Assembly: GCA_029532415.1 (NCBI GenBank)
Contig: JAQOTA010000057.1
Coordinates: 744,001-808,000 of the forward strand
Direction of reading: 5' to 3'
DNA: 64,000 nucleotides
From: Marasmius tenuissimus
Taxonomy: Eukaryota; Basidiomycota; Agaricomycetes; Agaricales; Marasmiaceae
A program made the translations under genes and the position numbers. The stretch's first letter is position 1, and the number at the start of each line of letters is the position of its first letter. Positions 11,885 to 23,953 of the stretch are shown here, in pieces. The notes beneath the pieces were generated by a model that saw only the letters and a program-made list of their open reading frames with translations, was not told where the DNA came from and made no database searches.

Positions 11885-13314
11885 CAGCCCCACAAACCGA
11901 GGAAAGCCCCGTTTTTTGGCCGTAGCCGAAGATTTACGGCCAAAGGGGGGCTTTTTGGTGGGGAGACTGCGCAACGCCGATGATAGCTGTGGCCATGCAG
12001 CGCAACGTCAATTTCGGCCATGGCCGTTTTGCGCAAGCAGTCTATCTCTTCGCAAACCCTCGAGATGGATATCCATGGTCATCGCAATAAGAACTTGTGT
12101 TCGTGCCTTTTATCCTCCAAAGGGGCGCTCATTGTGGTCTCGCTTTGATAACTCAGAAGAATGATTCAAGGGGGAGGGAGGTAGAGACCCTGGCGTAACT
12201 TGTCGCCATTCTGACACGGCAGACTCTGGCTTTTTCGGACGGCGTTTACACCAGAATCTCGTAATTACGGGTTTACTCAGGGTTATGAACAGCAGTAGAT
12301 CACTGAATATTAAGCGGTCTGCATATGCAGCTGCTAACTATAACATGGATAGTGATTATCCGGTACTAAGTATCTATAGGCTGCTTATGCTTAGGTCTCA
12401 GACTTGTCCTTTCGTGGTTTGTTGTAGGCTATGCCTAGTAAAGCCGGAGGTCAAAGCCCTAGGGCTGGGCCTGAGCCCGGGCTTATACAAACCTCGTATA
12501 TTGTCACTGTAAGGAAAATAGAGCATCTCAAGAAGTGTAGTAACTATCTCGGGTGCCTTCTCGCCATTGTCTGTCAAGCATGTTGGTCCAGAAAGGTGCA
12601 GTCAACACGTCTTCCACAACTGGTACTAGCCTGGATTCAGCAAGTAGTGACCTCAATTTCGGCTGTGAAAACCAAATGAATCACTTACCATATAGTATTG
12701 TGTTGATACGGGGACTAACAATGCTTGGAGGACTGGAATATATGAAGTATATCTTGATTCTTGCCAGTTGAGAATGGGAGAGGGCTTGGGCTTACAAAAT
12801 GTCGAGTCTGAGCCCTAAGCCTCCCAAAGCCCTCCACCAGGGCTGAGCTGGGCTTTTCAAGCCCCGGGCTCGGCTTGGGCTCACCAGCGCTCAAGCCCGA
12901 GCCCGCACATCACTGATGCCTACAGCCCTGCGTAGTGACGCATCTGATTCCCTTTTCCGCCACTTCCCATGATCTAAATGATCGACTCGCATGTACTCCC
13001 TCGTCGTCGGCCGGGTACATGTAGCGTGATTGCACCATGGTAGTCCACAGGTTGAGCGAAATTAGAGGGGAGTCGGGGGGTTTTACGGCTATCTCTGGCT
13101 TTAATCACTTCTACTAGGGTTCGTTGTCTGTTGCACCTCACAGTCGTGATGCGGTCAGCACGTCCGGTCGCCCTTCCAGACATTGAAAGGTAACGGCCGT
13201 CAATGTCGCTTGACTCACCTCATTGCCTGAGCACCGGTTGATTCTCCGCCCCCCATCAAATGGAGACTTGAAAACTCCGTATAAGATGAGTTTTGCCAAG
13301 GCGGCAACCAAATC
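11885..13314. other. Intergenic, repeat-like GC-rich palindromic DNA
   Basis: No gene seen. 11900-11960 has an inverted pair around GGCCGTA/TACGGCC, and GCGCAA recurs to 12050. 12440-12910 is rich in GGGCT/AGCCC blocks in both orientations (GGGCTGGGCCTGAGCCCGGG near 12462 and more at 12840-12905), as in subterminal regions of hAT-like MITEs. Clear termini were not found. Confidence 0.4.
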
Positions 13315-13860
13315 ATGAAAAACAGCCCCAGTGGATCCGAATACCTATTCGACATTCTGCGACTCATACTCATTGAGTCGTTGATTGACATTGCAGTGCA
13401 TACGCCTGTCATTTTTAGTGAACTCGAGCACATTTCATTTCCCACAGATCCCTTGGCTATTCTATGGTAACGTTTCCTGCACTCTGATTCCCTGGCCTCG
13501 ACCTCACTGTGCGTTCTAGGAATATACTCAGTCCTATTCACCACCGGGATCGTCATCCTCAAGAAACGAAAGACACAGAACTACGTGTGGTATATCTTCG
13601 TGATGATTGCACTGTTTAGCCTCGCCACGGCGGCATCGTGGTTGAATTTATTTGTGGTTATCATCCAGGGATTGAATACGTTTCAGTTTCGACTTCGAGC
13701 AGGAGGGAAGTCCAGCGACGTGGGATGGGAGACAGAGATGAATAATCCGGCTCTGATTCATCTCTTGTGAGTCCGTGGAGTCTTTGGCGCTAGTAACATA
13801 TTTATCTCGTTTGCAGACGAGCTTGTTGAGCCTCTTTCCCGATCTCCAAGTAAGTACATT
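13315..13860 (+). pseudogene. 5' part of a seven-helix membrane protein paralogue
   Basis: Three exons match the architecture of the intact gene at 15176: exon 1 from ATG 13315 (MKNSPSGSEYLFDILRLILI), a 19-nt exon encoding IPWLFYG, and a long exon (IYSVLFTTGIVILKKRK, then VWYIFVMIALFSLATAASWL) ending about 13768. The introns are GT-AG, and the tiny second exon with a split Gly codon is the same as in the intact gene, which supports homology. After the third exon the expected later blocks (RCY/RIY, REARRHMG, APTLIIVRV) are not found in order, so the gene appears truncated or scrambled beyond about 13860. Confidence 0.55.
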
Positions 13861-14212
13861 CTCTGTTCTGGTTCGGTTGATGAGCGGGGTTATATTTCGG
13901 TGCGGCGTGAAGTTTGATCCACTAACAGCGGGACAGTAAATTCCACTGTCGACCATGGGGCAGCGATTTGTGGCGGTTCGACGTATCCAACCTGGATATA
14001 CTATCATCGCTAGATCATTTGATATTGCGCCCGTGGGTGGCGTTAAATTTGGAGACGGCTCGATGCTGTAAGCATCCCACAGCTGCTTGGTCTTTCTACA
14101 CGCCACAGAGCTCGCCAGACGGGTTGTAAATTTGATTTCCCGTCCCGAATAGAGTACTGTGCCCACTTGAGTATTTTGATTGCATCTTATGATGCAGAAG
14201 ATGGTTGGTTAG

Positions 14213-14276
14213 GCCTTGATAGCACACCCAGATAGTTGACATGGTGTCTGGCACACCGAGTGCTATCATTCAAGGC
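14213..14276. repeat. Short inverted repeat
   Basis: GCCTTGATAGCAC at 14213-14225 faces GTGCTATCA plus CAAGGC at 14260-14276, giving a hairpin of about 64 nt with a two-base bulge. It is probably the core of a small foldback MITE. No target duplication was identified. Confidence 0.45.
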
Positions 14277-14312
14277 GGCTCTCCTCTTCTAACCCCGGGT
14301 CTGTAAGTCACT

Positions 14313-14640
14313 GAGCGTCACCGGTTCCTTGATGTATATCAGTCCCAGCTGATGAGCGAGACGCTGATGTCAAACTCAAAATAACTAATACCATGACCTG
14401 TGTAATTCGAACTCTGCCTCCTTTGCATGCGACACTTGTAAGCTCGCAGAATTGAACCTATATCACACTGACGGTCACTTTTAGATCCAGCCTGCCAAAT
14501 CCATAACTCATACTCGGCTGAGTTTCTAACTGCTGCCTGAGCCGAACAGTGTCCTGATGATTTTGAGTGTTTTGCAATGAATTGCTAATCCCGACTTGTA
14601 CATTGATCATGGAAGCTGTGGTTTCCTACAAGAGTTAATG
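14313..14640 (-). pseudogene. 3'-end relic of a seven-helix membrane protein paralogue
   Basis: Aligns by eye over about 330 bp with 10617-10963, the last exon and 3' flank of the paralogue at 10784-11872, in the same orientation (for example CTAACTGCTGCCTGAG is shared). The frame is broken and the rest of the gene is missing, so this is a decayed fragment. Confidence 0.5.
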
Positions 14641-14751
14641 ACAGTTTGTTGTGGGACTCCTATCTCAGTCAGTATCAAACAACAAACATCTTTGATTATT
14701 TGTAACTGCTGAACTCAATGATCACCTTGATCTAACTGGGGGTGTAATATA

Positions 14752-15017
14752 CTGTACCATTTCGAGATATTCGTCAGGGGGTGTGACCTGTGACCGAAAG
14801 TTTCACTTTTTGGTTTCGACAGGAAGGTTGGTCCGCCGTGACCGACCGGGAAATTTTCCGAAATTCGTCGTTTTTGGGCAATTTATGGGCCAAATTTGGG
14901 TCTCAACCTCGGAAAATTTTCGACAGTCAGGCCCGGGACGTGTGACAGGGTGTGACATTTCCCCATTTTTGGGTCCCCTGTGACGCGTGACCTGACGATC
15001 ATCTCGAAATGGTACAG
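14752..15017. mobile_element. Tc1/mariner-type MITE, 266 bp
   Basis: Terminal inverted repeats of about 27 bp begin CTGTACCATTTCGAGAT on both strands, with a few mismatches, and TA dinucleotides flank both ends (14750-14751 and 15018-15019). It has no coding capacity. The interior has repeated GTGAC/GTCAC words (GTGTGACCTGTGAC, GTGACGCGTGACC). TA target duplication and size fit a Tc1/mariner-derived MITE. The TIR differs from that of the Tc1 element at 25059. Confidence 0.8.
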
Positions 15018-15175
15018 TATTTGGCCTCATTCAAGGCAGATCCCACCTGGTTGTCCATGACCTATTCTAGATTTAGGTGTGATCAGCCTCACTGATGACT
15101 GTTTTCTATAAGATATGAATACCCAATCTCCACATAAAACTAATTCCCATCAATCTACAGTGCCCAAGAACCACC

Positions 15176-16839
15176 ATGTCTTCAGATGAGATTGAAGCAG
15201 TTGTGGAACCCTTTCTTTCTGTCCAGAGTGTCATCATAAAACCAATTGCCACACTTTCAGTGAGTAAAATTCTAGGACCTGCTATAAGCTTATTGTGTGA
15301 ATGACTTATATGTCTTACAGTCTATATTTCTTGTCTATGGTGAGCACCTGTTTCATTGATGCTACTGCCGGTTACTGACTGCCTTATACAATAGGCATAT
15401 ATATTATTGCCTTTGGGCTCTGCACAAACATCCTATATCATCGAAAAGCACCATCATTTGGATTATACATGACATGCACTATATGCCTCTTCATCCTTGC
15501 AACTACATGCATTGCAATTGAAACATTTGTGGTAGTATCCCAGGCTCTTCTGGTCTTCCATGCATCAAAAACACGAGATTTTGGACCCCTATTGAAATAC
15601 TTGCAACATGATGATGGAGAGATTGCTGCTGGGTAAGCCCACATATCCATCTTTCTATCTTATTTTCTGTACTCAGGCCCCTCTGTATTCTCACCTCGTC
15701 TTTATGGATTTCAAATAACAGATCTGTGTACACCATTGCATCCACAACAGTGAAGTATGCCTGTCCCTGGTGCTGCATATAGTTCCTGGGCTGAATTTGT
15801 TCCTGAAAGTGCTGTTGCAGATATCATGCTTGTGAGTTGGTAGTACATTTGTTTACAATGGTTCACATCTATAATCATTTTCCTGACATAGATACACCGG
15901 TGTTACATTGTGTGGGGATCAAACAAAATCCTGTTATACACCTTATCAAGTGTGGCTTTTGTTCTGAATGGTATTCAATTCTAACTAGTCCAACCTTGAA
16001 TCTTGACTATAGATGGTTTACTGATACCGTTTTTTCTCTGTTGCTCTAGGTATCCAGCTAGCAACAGGCATCATCTACCCTATAGGGCTGTCCAGTCCTT
16101 CCATGAATTTTCTTAGCCCTACGTCTGACAAAATTGCCAATGGAAACCAAATTGCAATTGCAATATTCAATGCCCTACTGTCTCTTTTAACTGGTAAGTT
16201 GACCCACTACCTCTATGTGTTCAATCTTAAGGGGTTTTGATTTTGGGACTGTTAGCCTCCAGAATCTGGTGGATCAGTCGTGAAGCACGACGGCACATGG
16301 GGACACCAACACATGCCAGGTACAAAGCAATTGTTGCTGCCATGTATGCTTATTTCTAGAGCTAGTGGTCAGACCTGAATGAGTTTATTGACATTGCTTT
16401 GTAGACTGGAGTCTGGGTCCTTGTTTCCAGTAACACTTCTAGTGTCAAGCATTATGCCTTTGATATTGGATCCAACTGCCCAAGGGTTGATACCTATTGA
16501 CCTTACTGCTGTTTCAATATTAATTTCGGTGAGCTTTCCACAAGCTGGCAATGTCTTCAGATAGCAACTACTGCTCAAACTTTGCTGGCTTCACAGGGAT
16601 TAGCACCCACACTAATTATTGTGCGTGTTGCATATGGTGTATCAGTGGAAAGTGTACAACAGGTGGTCTCCATGCACTTCACAGAAGCCCAGCAACAGCA
16701 TAGTACAAGTGGCATTCAAGCCACAGAAGCTGTTTGTTCACATCATGAAGCTCAGTTGTCCAAAGCTAGAAATGCAGGTGCAGTCATACCAGAGGAGAAT
16801 GTGCCAGCTTCAGACAGCATAGGGCTCCCATCCAGTTGA
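15176..16839 (+). CDS. Seven-helix integral membrane protein (Agaricomycete orphan family), apparently intact
   Basis: Nine exons close perfectly in phase: 15176-15259, 15321-15339, 15395-15632, 15756-15831, 15892-15970, 16050-16193, 16256-16343, 16405-16528 and 16597-16839, giving 364 aa. Hydrophobic helices are seen around residues 28-45, 55-85, 130-145, 155-170, 190-215, 245-265 and 275-295. Family hallmarks are PVPGAAYSSWAEFVPESAVA, RCYIVWGS, ISREARRHMG, ESGSLFPVTLLVSSI and GLAPTLIIVRVAYG. The tail is hydrophilic, with a Gln/His/Ser-rich stretch. Such proteins are common in mushroom genomes but have no assigned function. The reading frame and all splice sites are intact although the surrounding DNA is strikingly poor in CpG. 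Decayed paralogues flank it on both sides. Confidence 0.85.
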
Positions 16840-17259
16840 CACCTTTGAGTTGTTACAGCACTCCAAACCTAATACTAAATTCTGGACATCAGTGGTTGAG
16901 GACAAGAGACTTCTGGGGAAGAAGGCAGGATTATACCTGTATCAGAACTCTGATAGACATGTACCTGTTTTGGATACAACTGGGGGGATGGCCACAGGCA
17001 GTGCAAGCCAAATCTCAGGGTAGCTTATATCTAAAGGTTGCAGTAAATCCACCTCAGCCTGCACACTTTTTGGGTCAATGTCAAGCAGAGGACCTGAACT
17101 CTTCAAAAAGCCCTGCTCATCCCTGGCTCCTTGAATGGCTCCTTGCAGGGCCTGTTAGCTGGGCTGGTGGCTAGCCAGTTATTGCCCCAATTAGGACCAT
17201 GGGAGCAAGGTTGAAAACACAACACATTCCTGTAAGAGGCCAAACCTAAAGGTTCAGAA

Positions 17260-17366
17260 GAGTTTAACCCAACAAACTCATCTGGGAAAATAGTCAGGAA
17301 ATCTCCCAGCTTTGGAGTTCTTGAGAGAGCTACTTACACAAAATCAACTACTACCAGGCTATCCAT
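17260..17366 (-). pseudogene. 5' fragment of a seven-helix paralogue
   Basis: Starts MDSLVVVDF at ATG 17366-17364 and matches 11773-11872 in sequence, including the intron with GTAAGT. In exon 2 the codon equivalent to CGA of the other copy is TGA, and similarity stops near 17260. It is a truncated relic. Confidence 0.5.
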
Positions 17367-19814
17367 CTCCTTCTCCCATGCTTCATCCACTCCTTCCCCA
17401 AACTCAGCTCAAAGTCAAAATGTATACAGCCCCCTGATAATAACCACAAGGAAGCTTAATCACAGCACTGCCGTGGCCAGAAGGAATAGCCTGATCATCA
17501 TAATGATGTACTACACATAGTTTTTTGTCTTCTGTTTTTTGAGAATGATGACTCCCACAGTGAGGAACACTGAGTATATTCCTGATTGGAAATGAGAGAG
17601 GTTAGTGAGAGGTTGGAGTCAGAGGCACAGAAGGAGAAAGAAGGAGAGAACACACCTCAAAAAAGCTGGGGGATCTGGTTGTGGATGGAAGTCAGTGATA
17701 AGACCACTGTGCAGACAAAATTTCATAAACACATCCCAATGTTGATTAACAACTCAATGAAGGTAGGCCATAGAATGTAAATTAGCTCTGTTCTTCTGGA
17801 TTTGGTTTCCATTACCAAGAAGACCACGTGAACGATCTCCGTCCACTCACCTTGAGGCTTACTGATACAGTTTGCTTTTTTAGTGCTGTCTTCATCATCA
17901 CAGTGAGAGTGGTGAGGGCTCGGATTGGGTTCTTGGATGAGTGGATATTGATGAGACTGCTTGTGGATGTCAGTCCTTTGAGGTGTTGAGGTGGGGTTCG
18001 TATATAGTCTTTTTTATTCGGGGTATACAGCATGTCACCCAGAGATGATGTGTGTCACAAAGTGCTGAGCGTCTATCGGAGACGGCAGAGGCGGAAAGCG
18101 GTGATAGCAAGCTTGGAGAGGAGCAGCGGGCTTGACTCAGACAGAGGTAAGGCAGAAACTGGTCCCAACGACAAGTTAGATCTATTGTAGAGAAGGAAAG
18201 AAAAGGAAACTGTACTACTCACCTGGTCCCAACGACAAGAGGTCAAGATGAGGGACCAGGTGAAGACTAGCTAGCTTATATACCTATCCTATGGTCAGAG
18301 CTGGAGTCGGAGTGGCTACCTATGAGTTGTGTATGAGTAAGTATGAGTCAAGGATGAATAAGGAATGAGTCAATATGAGATAATGGGATGGCTGCACAAT
18401 GTGGGTTAAAGCTGCGCGATGGTGGGTTAAGAAAGGGAATCGTGAGAAATAAGGATGTATAGTAAGTGACTGTGAGAAAAGAACATGTGATAATCATGTG
18501 AGTAAATGGTGAAGGGAAAAGTGGCGTCTTCATGACAATATGGAGGTAACGCGAAATCTACTGCCTAAGTAAAGTTGGCTGGTAATTGTGATTGTCCAGC
18601 GTTGATGTCTGAAGGCACGACTGGACTTGAGTCTTGAACACAGAGGACATGGGGATCCTGTACATGATGAGAATAGCATGGAAGGTGGGAGGTGAGTTTT
18701 TGAGGGAGTTCTTGGAACCACTTTGCTCTTGTGTACTGTTGTTGAGTATTGTGATACTTGGTTTTCCTATAATTACTAATAACTGTGATGCTGCGCAAAT
18801 ACCACCCAGGTCTGAAAGTTCTGGGCCCTATTCTATGACTTATAAAATCTGCAAGTCTATGGAATATCATCAACTTATCCCACAACCGCACAGTGACCAC
18901 TGTTATATATAAGTTAATTTTGGGGCAGGCAGAGAACATTGGCCAGCTTTGGGCAGAAGAAGAAAGGACATATTAGGTATGTTGAGCTATAGGTTTAGGT
19001 CATCTGTAATCTGCACAGGATATTCAAACATATGAGGACAGTTATTTAGAAGCCGCCCAATTCCATCTTACTCTGCCTCCGTCACTCAAATTTCTTTAAT
19101 GCTGAGTTTTTTTGGAACAAAAGTAGGTGTCAAAAAATGGCAATAAAATGCCAGATACAATATTGACAGCTTCCGTGCAAGAGTCATCCAATACCAACAT
19201 TGTGTCGTGATAACCAGCGTCGCTCACATCTTCTGCGAATAGATGGATCAGCTGAGCTTTCATTAAATGTGCGATGTTGAGGGAGGTGAGGAAAACAATA
19301 AAAGGGTTTTGAGGCTGACAAAGAAAGTCATATCACATACCCAATGCTTTAAAGTTTAGGCTCCCTTGGTCCTTTGCACTGCCCAACGTCTATATTTTGA
19401 CTTGCTGTTAATCTCTCATCAACAACCGCTATTCTCTTCCAGATGAAGGCGCCACAACGGTTGAGGAGCTCGGAGAGAGATGAAGGAACGGGCGGACATG
19501 CTTAAAGTGACTGCATGCTCAAAACAAGAGTCAGCAAAACAGCTGAGATGAAGCGGCCTTGGGACAAATTACCTGATAATCCATAGCTTTTCTCTGAGAA
19601 TCTTGACGACTTGAGCTTCGATTCGAAGGGCAGAATAGCCACATTATTCTCTCTGCTTATCGAGCCTTTTACTCTCCCTTCGCGAACAGTGAAAAACATG
19701 ACCAGCGCAGAGGTAAATTGTTGCTGGTGGCAGTGAGCGAAAACAAACGGTGTCATTAGGGTTAGGGCAGGTGTGAGCCAACAACCTGAGGCGATCACAA
19801 ATGGAATGTGAGCC
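17367..19814. other. Long stretch without a supportable gene
   Basis: No family is recognised on either strand. The DNA is CpG-poor and AT-leaning. The minus-strand frame 18033-17812 is short and unplaced. A short GGTCCCAACGACAAG repeat occurs twice, near 18164 and 18224. Confidence 0.4.
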
Positions 19815-19936
19815 GTTCAGAGTAGCGTAGTATGGAGCGTAGTGCGCACTGTAGTACAGCCATAGTATGTCATGTGTAATGCTTTTTGCTGGTACCACAG
19901 TACGTACTATGGTTGTACTATGCTACTACTCTGAAC
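19815..19936. repeat. Foldback element, about 122 bp
   Basis: GTTCAGAGTAG at 19815-19825 is the inverse of CTACTCTGAAC at 19926-19936. The arms continue as imperfect inverted TAGTATGG / CATAGTAC / ACTGTAGTAC-like words for about 40 bp each, so most of the segment can fold on itself. It has no coding capacity. It is a likely miniature inverted-repeat element. Confidence 0.6.
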
Positions 19937-20089
19937 ATCCCTATTATTCAGACTTGAAAGGCACAACGCAGGGGGTTGATTGACAAGAAGGACAGACATT
20001 GACAAGCCAGACTGACCACAGTAAAGACAAACAGCTTTTTTGGGTGATATGATTGCGATGTATGAAATTGATGAGATCTGACACTCACT

Positions 20090-20186
20090 TGTAGTACTCG
20101 TGGATGAGTTGCACTGATCACTGATGACTAAGTGACTCACCAGCAATGACCCCAAACCAAGTCCAATAATTTGCAACTAGGTCCAT
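20090..20186 (-). pseudogene. Truncated copy of the small gene at 44272-45050
   Basis: Exon 1 (20186-20141, MDLVANYWTWFGVIAG) and its donor GTGAGT are intact. The intron then jumps directly to the last codons of exon 2 (ACGAGTACTACAA/GTGAGT near 20090-20101), so a large internal deletion removed most of exon 2. The later exons are not found. Confidence 0.6.
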
Positions 20187-20981
20187 ACAGGATGCGTCTT
20201 TGAGGCTCCAAAGATGTGTTTTGCACTTACGAGGTTGCGGGAGGGAAGGAAGGGCTTTGGTTGACAATTCTGCAGGATCTTTGGGTTTTAGCGCGGGATC
20301 ACTGTGAGAGGGTGGCGTTGCTTGATTATTGTTTCTATGTTTCGGTAGGCCAGAATACTATTCTGTCACATGATCTGCAATGGGGGGGATATGCAAAATT
20401 TTCTGAACGAAGGTGTTCTTGCCGTTCCCTCGTCTTGGGAATTTTTTCCAAGCAAATTATAGTACTCAAGGGCTTGCTATTACCTCTGCTAGCTCAGAGG
20501 TCAAAGGGAGGAGGAATGAGGCCCAAAAAACATCGGAATTTTAGACATGATAGAGATGTAACAGCTCAGGAACAGTCGTTAATCGCACCAAATACACAGT
20601 AACAAGTACATAGTCATTTGAAGGTATACTATCAGTGTCTATGCACCAAACTTTTGGGTGGGAGGGGGCAAGGAGCGAGCTTGATGGAGCAAATGAAACT
20701 GACAGAGAATTGGTGGGTGATGTACATGAGCCTTTGATTCCATCACCTGGTCAGTCTGCCAAGGGCCACCAGTTGTGACAAACCGTGACCCAAAGGAGTC
20801 GCAATTCTTGTTCCCTTCTCGGACATTGCCGAAACAATGTGGGGAGAAGGGAAAAATCCTAGAAAATCAGGTTAAGCATTCTCTAGTATATAAAATGTTT
20901 CTATCATGAAGAAATTGCGATAGGTACAGTGTAGGAGCGAGGGAGGAAAATTTCACAAAAAGTCGCAATTCCCCCTCCCAG

Positions 20982-21077
20982 AATAGTGGGTGAGGTGGTT
21001 ACAGCGTCCGACTGTTATGGTCTCAACTTTTGTTATATTTCAATTGGAAGGTCGTGAGTTCAAGCCTTACTGGGGCA
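20982..21077 (+). pseudogene. tRNA-Asn relic
   Basis: Matches the tRNA-Asn(GTT) genes at 47366 and 50632 (ACAGCGTCCGACTGTTA, intron, then GGAAGGTCGTGAGTT), but the 5' acceptor strand is altered (TAGTGGGTGAGG instead of CCCATGGCTGAG) and the T arm has changes. The acceptor stem cannot form, so it is a pseudogene. Confidence 0.65.
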
Positions 21078-21588
21078 GCCAGTCGATTAATTTCCTAATT
21101 TTTACCCCCCATGAATTGTGCTGTCCTGATTGTCTACCGGGCACTAACAGTACGTCCCCCACAGTCCACCCAAGCAGAGTTTGGTCATGTAGTTAAAAAA
21201 AGGACCTCCGAACGTGGTCATTGAACTTTATACCTGATGAATGGTGTTGTTCATTGTGTCTTTTTTTGTCTCGAATCTACGGTCAGTCTTCAATCCTGAC
21301 CCCAAGACACTCAAACACTTTCATTCATACTTGGGTTTTGTGACTTGTCAATGTCACACTGGGACGGAATCAAATAGGTTACCAACTATATTGATGCTTC
21401 TTTAGGTCCACGTGGGTTCTCCAAGGAACAGCTTGCTTCTCCAAACCTCACATTTGAGAGGGATTCACATTGACCCCTCCCCCACAGGCAAGATAAAACC
21501 CTGTTCTCCGAGGCCCAAACTAGAGAAATGGTGGTATGATTTCAATATGTTATTGGGATGTGTGTGTACAATGATATAGGGCTGAAAC

Positions 21589-22112
21589 TTTGAACATGTG
21601 GTTACCATGTGATACACTTTATTGATGTGTTGTTTACACGTCTATTATTTATAGACTCTTTCACTACGACACTTGCACTCATATGAAAGATCCTGTACTT
21701 ACTCAGACGGACTCTGTAGTTAGTCAGTACTCACACCTTATCTCTATGGTTTATAACAAGGTTCAGCTTTGCACCCAATAGCATTCAAAGCTGACTGAGC
21801 TTTCTCTCTAGATTACTTAGATAGAAAGCTAGTATGATTATGCCTACTTACTCACTCTGCTCTTTGAGCACTTATACTTACTGATATGCAATATGTACCA
21901 TATGCTATATTCTCACTTACCTATGTTCTATGACTTGTAGATGAACAAGGACTCTTGTATAAAAGCTGGAGACTTTGTGTCTCAAATCTTTAGGACAATC
22001 TACTCGATTATCACCTCTAGCAAGCATCTACTAGAACACAAGAATTCTCTTGTAGTCAATATGTGAGGTTTTAGTTTCATCTCACTGTGCATTTAACTAT
22101 GCTGGCTCAATA
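21589..22112. mobile_element. Solo LTR-like insertion, copy 1 (524 bp)
   Basis: Nearly identical to 38298-38822. Flanked by the 5-bp duplication GAAAC (21584-21588 and 22113-22117). The ends are short and imperfectly inverted (TTTGAAC... / ...GGCTCAATA). It contains a TATAAAAG box in CTTGTATAAAAGCTGGAG near 21955-21972, as expected of an LTR promoter. No internal retrotransposon sequence is attached, so I read it as a solo LTR. Confidence 0.75.
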
Positions 22113-23359
22113 GAAACAGGTTTTAGCGTGGTCACCATGATTCTTGGACCCGTCCTTGGAAGGAGATGACATGATGAGCAGCGAGGGGGAATTGATATAC
22201 TCATACAGGGATTCAGTTGGAAAAGCAGGAGGTAGCGCCATTTGACACTATAGTCTCCCCATTCATGAGCTTAATCTCTTCAAACCCATTTGGTCAATAG
22301 TTTTTTCCGTTCAGTGTTTTGACAGGCAAAAACAAGGTGATGAGTCCACTCCCACGGCTGTTGAGTTGGGGTAGCTTATCACTATTCGAACCTCCCCACC
22401 AGGAATTTAACCCGACCTCCCCCGGCGAGACAACCACGAACGAATTGGCCAAGGTAATAGTTATCGTCGAGAAAACCAACTCTTGACAGTAAAATACCAT
22501 AAGTACCCAAAACCATCAGCGGAATAAGACCATGTCCTGCATAGTTCTCACTACAAACTGGAATCAGGTGTGCAGTGGTAAGGAGGTGTAGCAACATACA
22601 TTACACGGGTCTGCTCACCCATCTTATTTATTTTGTGAAGAGAACACCTGTCATGGACGAGATGTGGCAAGAAACAGGGGGATTTGGTCAAACCCATCTA
22701 CGAGTAGTACCATTGTTCAAACTTTGAGTGATTCTCCTGTTTGTGTCTACAGCTGTCATGAGACAGATGTAAAAGAGGGGAGACCGAATATAACTACCTA
22801 TCAGCCATAGGTTTCTCCACTCCAGGGCCCAAAGGATAGGCCCAGCTCCGTATCATTCAACTCCATGTTTTTGCCGTTTGGTAGGGAAGCAATATAACCT
22901 GTGCATCTCTTTCCCCCGTTACATCCCCCAGTCAAGTCTCCTGCTGTGGATTTCAATCTGTTTTCCTCTACAGTGTGTGTGTGTACTACACACACACCCT
23001 CATCGTACACACTGGGTATGATGAGAGCAGAAAATGAGTTTTAGCATACGCGATACTCATTGTAGGTTTTAGACCGTTGCCATAATCCTCCAAGAGAACA
23101 CTGGTTTGAGAAGAGGTGACATGACAAGGGTAATTGATATATTTACTACATACAGGAACTGAACCCAGTAAACCAGCAGGTCTACCATGACACCATATTC
23201 TCCCCTCACTCTCAGATTTGAAGGGGGAGAAGAAGCCCAAGACGGATCAAACCACCAGCCATAGAACTACTTCTTACTGCTCAACCCCATGTTTTCACCA
23301 TTTGGTAGGTCTGGACTTGTGAAATGATATACCCCACGACTTTCATTCCTTCATTACGT

Positions 23360-23457
23360 GCCCCATGGCTGAGTTGGTTACAGGGTCCAACTGTTATGTC
23401 CCAGTTCACCCTAGATATTTCAATTGGAAGGTTGTGAGTTTGAGCCACACTGGGGCA
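23360..23457 (+). pseudogene. Decayed tRNA-Asn in duplication copy A
   Basis: Counterpart of the intact tRNA-Asn at 47366-47461. The acceptor strand GCCCCATGG and GGGGCA are kept. CGTCCGAC became GGTCCAAC, TCGGAAGGTCGTGAGTTCGAG became TTGGAAGGTTGTGAGTTTGAG, and CTCAC became CACAC. Most differences are CG to TG or CA, and they break the anticodon stem and the B box. Confidence 0.7.
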
Positions 23458-23953
23458 GCTAAGAGTCACTGTCTGCACTTTTCTGTATCTCTCCCATACT
23501 TGTTCATATCATATTCAAAACAACTTGGGCTTGGTGGCCTGTCACATACAAAGTATGTACTAGTTGAACAAAAAGACTTCCTGGCATTTTCGACGCATTA
23601 CAGCGGTAATAATAATTGTAAACATGTTTTCATCTTTTCTCATTCTGTGCCTTTATCTATACCAAACACCCTGATTTGGAAGGAGTAGAGACATGTGTCA
23701 TTCAAGGCAGTGGCTCCGCCTCACTGGGGAAGGGCCAAGGAGTACTTTTCTTCATATCATTGGGAAAGAGGGGTACAAACACCTAGTATCCAAGTGTGAA
23801 ATTTAGTCCCCTCAAGCCGAACACCAAAATTTGAGTCCTGTACCTTTGCGTGTCGTTTAGGCGTTGGGCCCACCCAGTCCAAATTGGGGTAAATTGTGTT
23901 TGGTATAAATAATGGCACGGAATGAGAAAAAATGAGAAAGCATCTACAATAAT

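Noticed and set aside
13648..14166. 172-aa minus-strand frame
   Set aside because: It is antisense to the seven-helix paralogue at 13315 and has no domain, so it is probably a shadow frame.
22970..23005. Palindromic GTGTGTGTGTACTACACACACAC
   Set aside because: A simple dinucleotide repeat that happens to be self-complementary.
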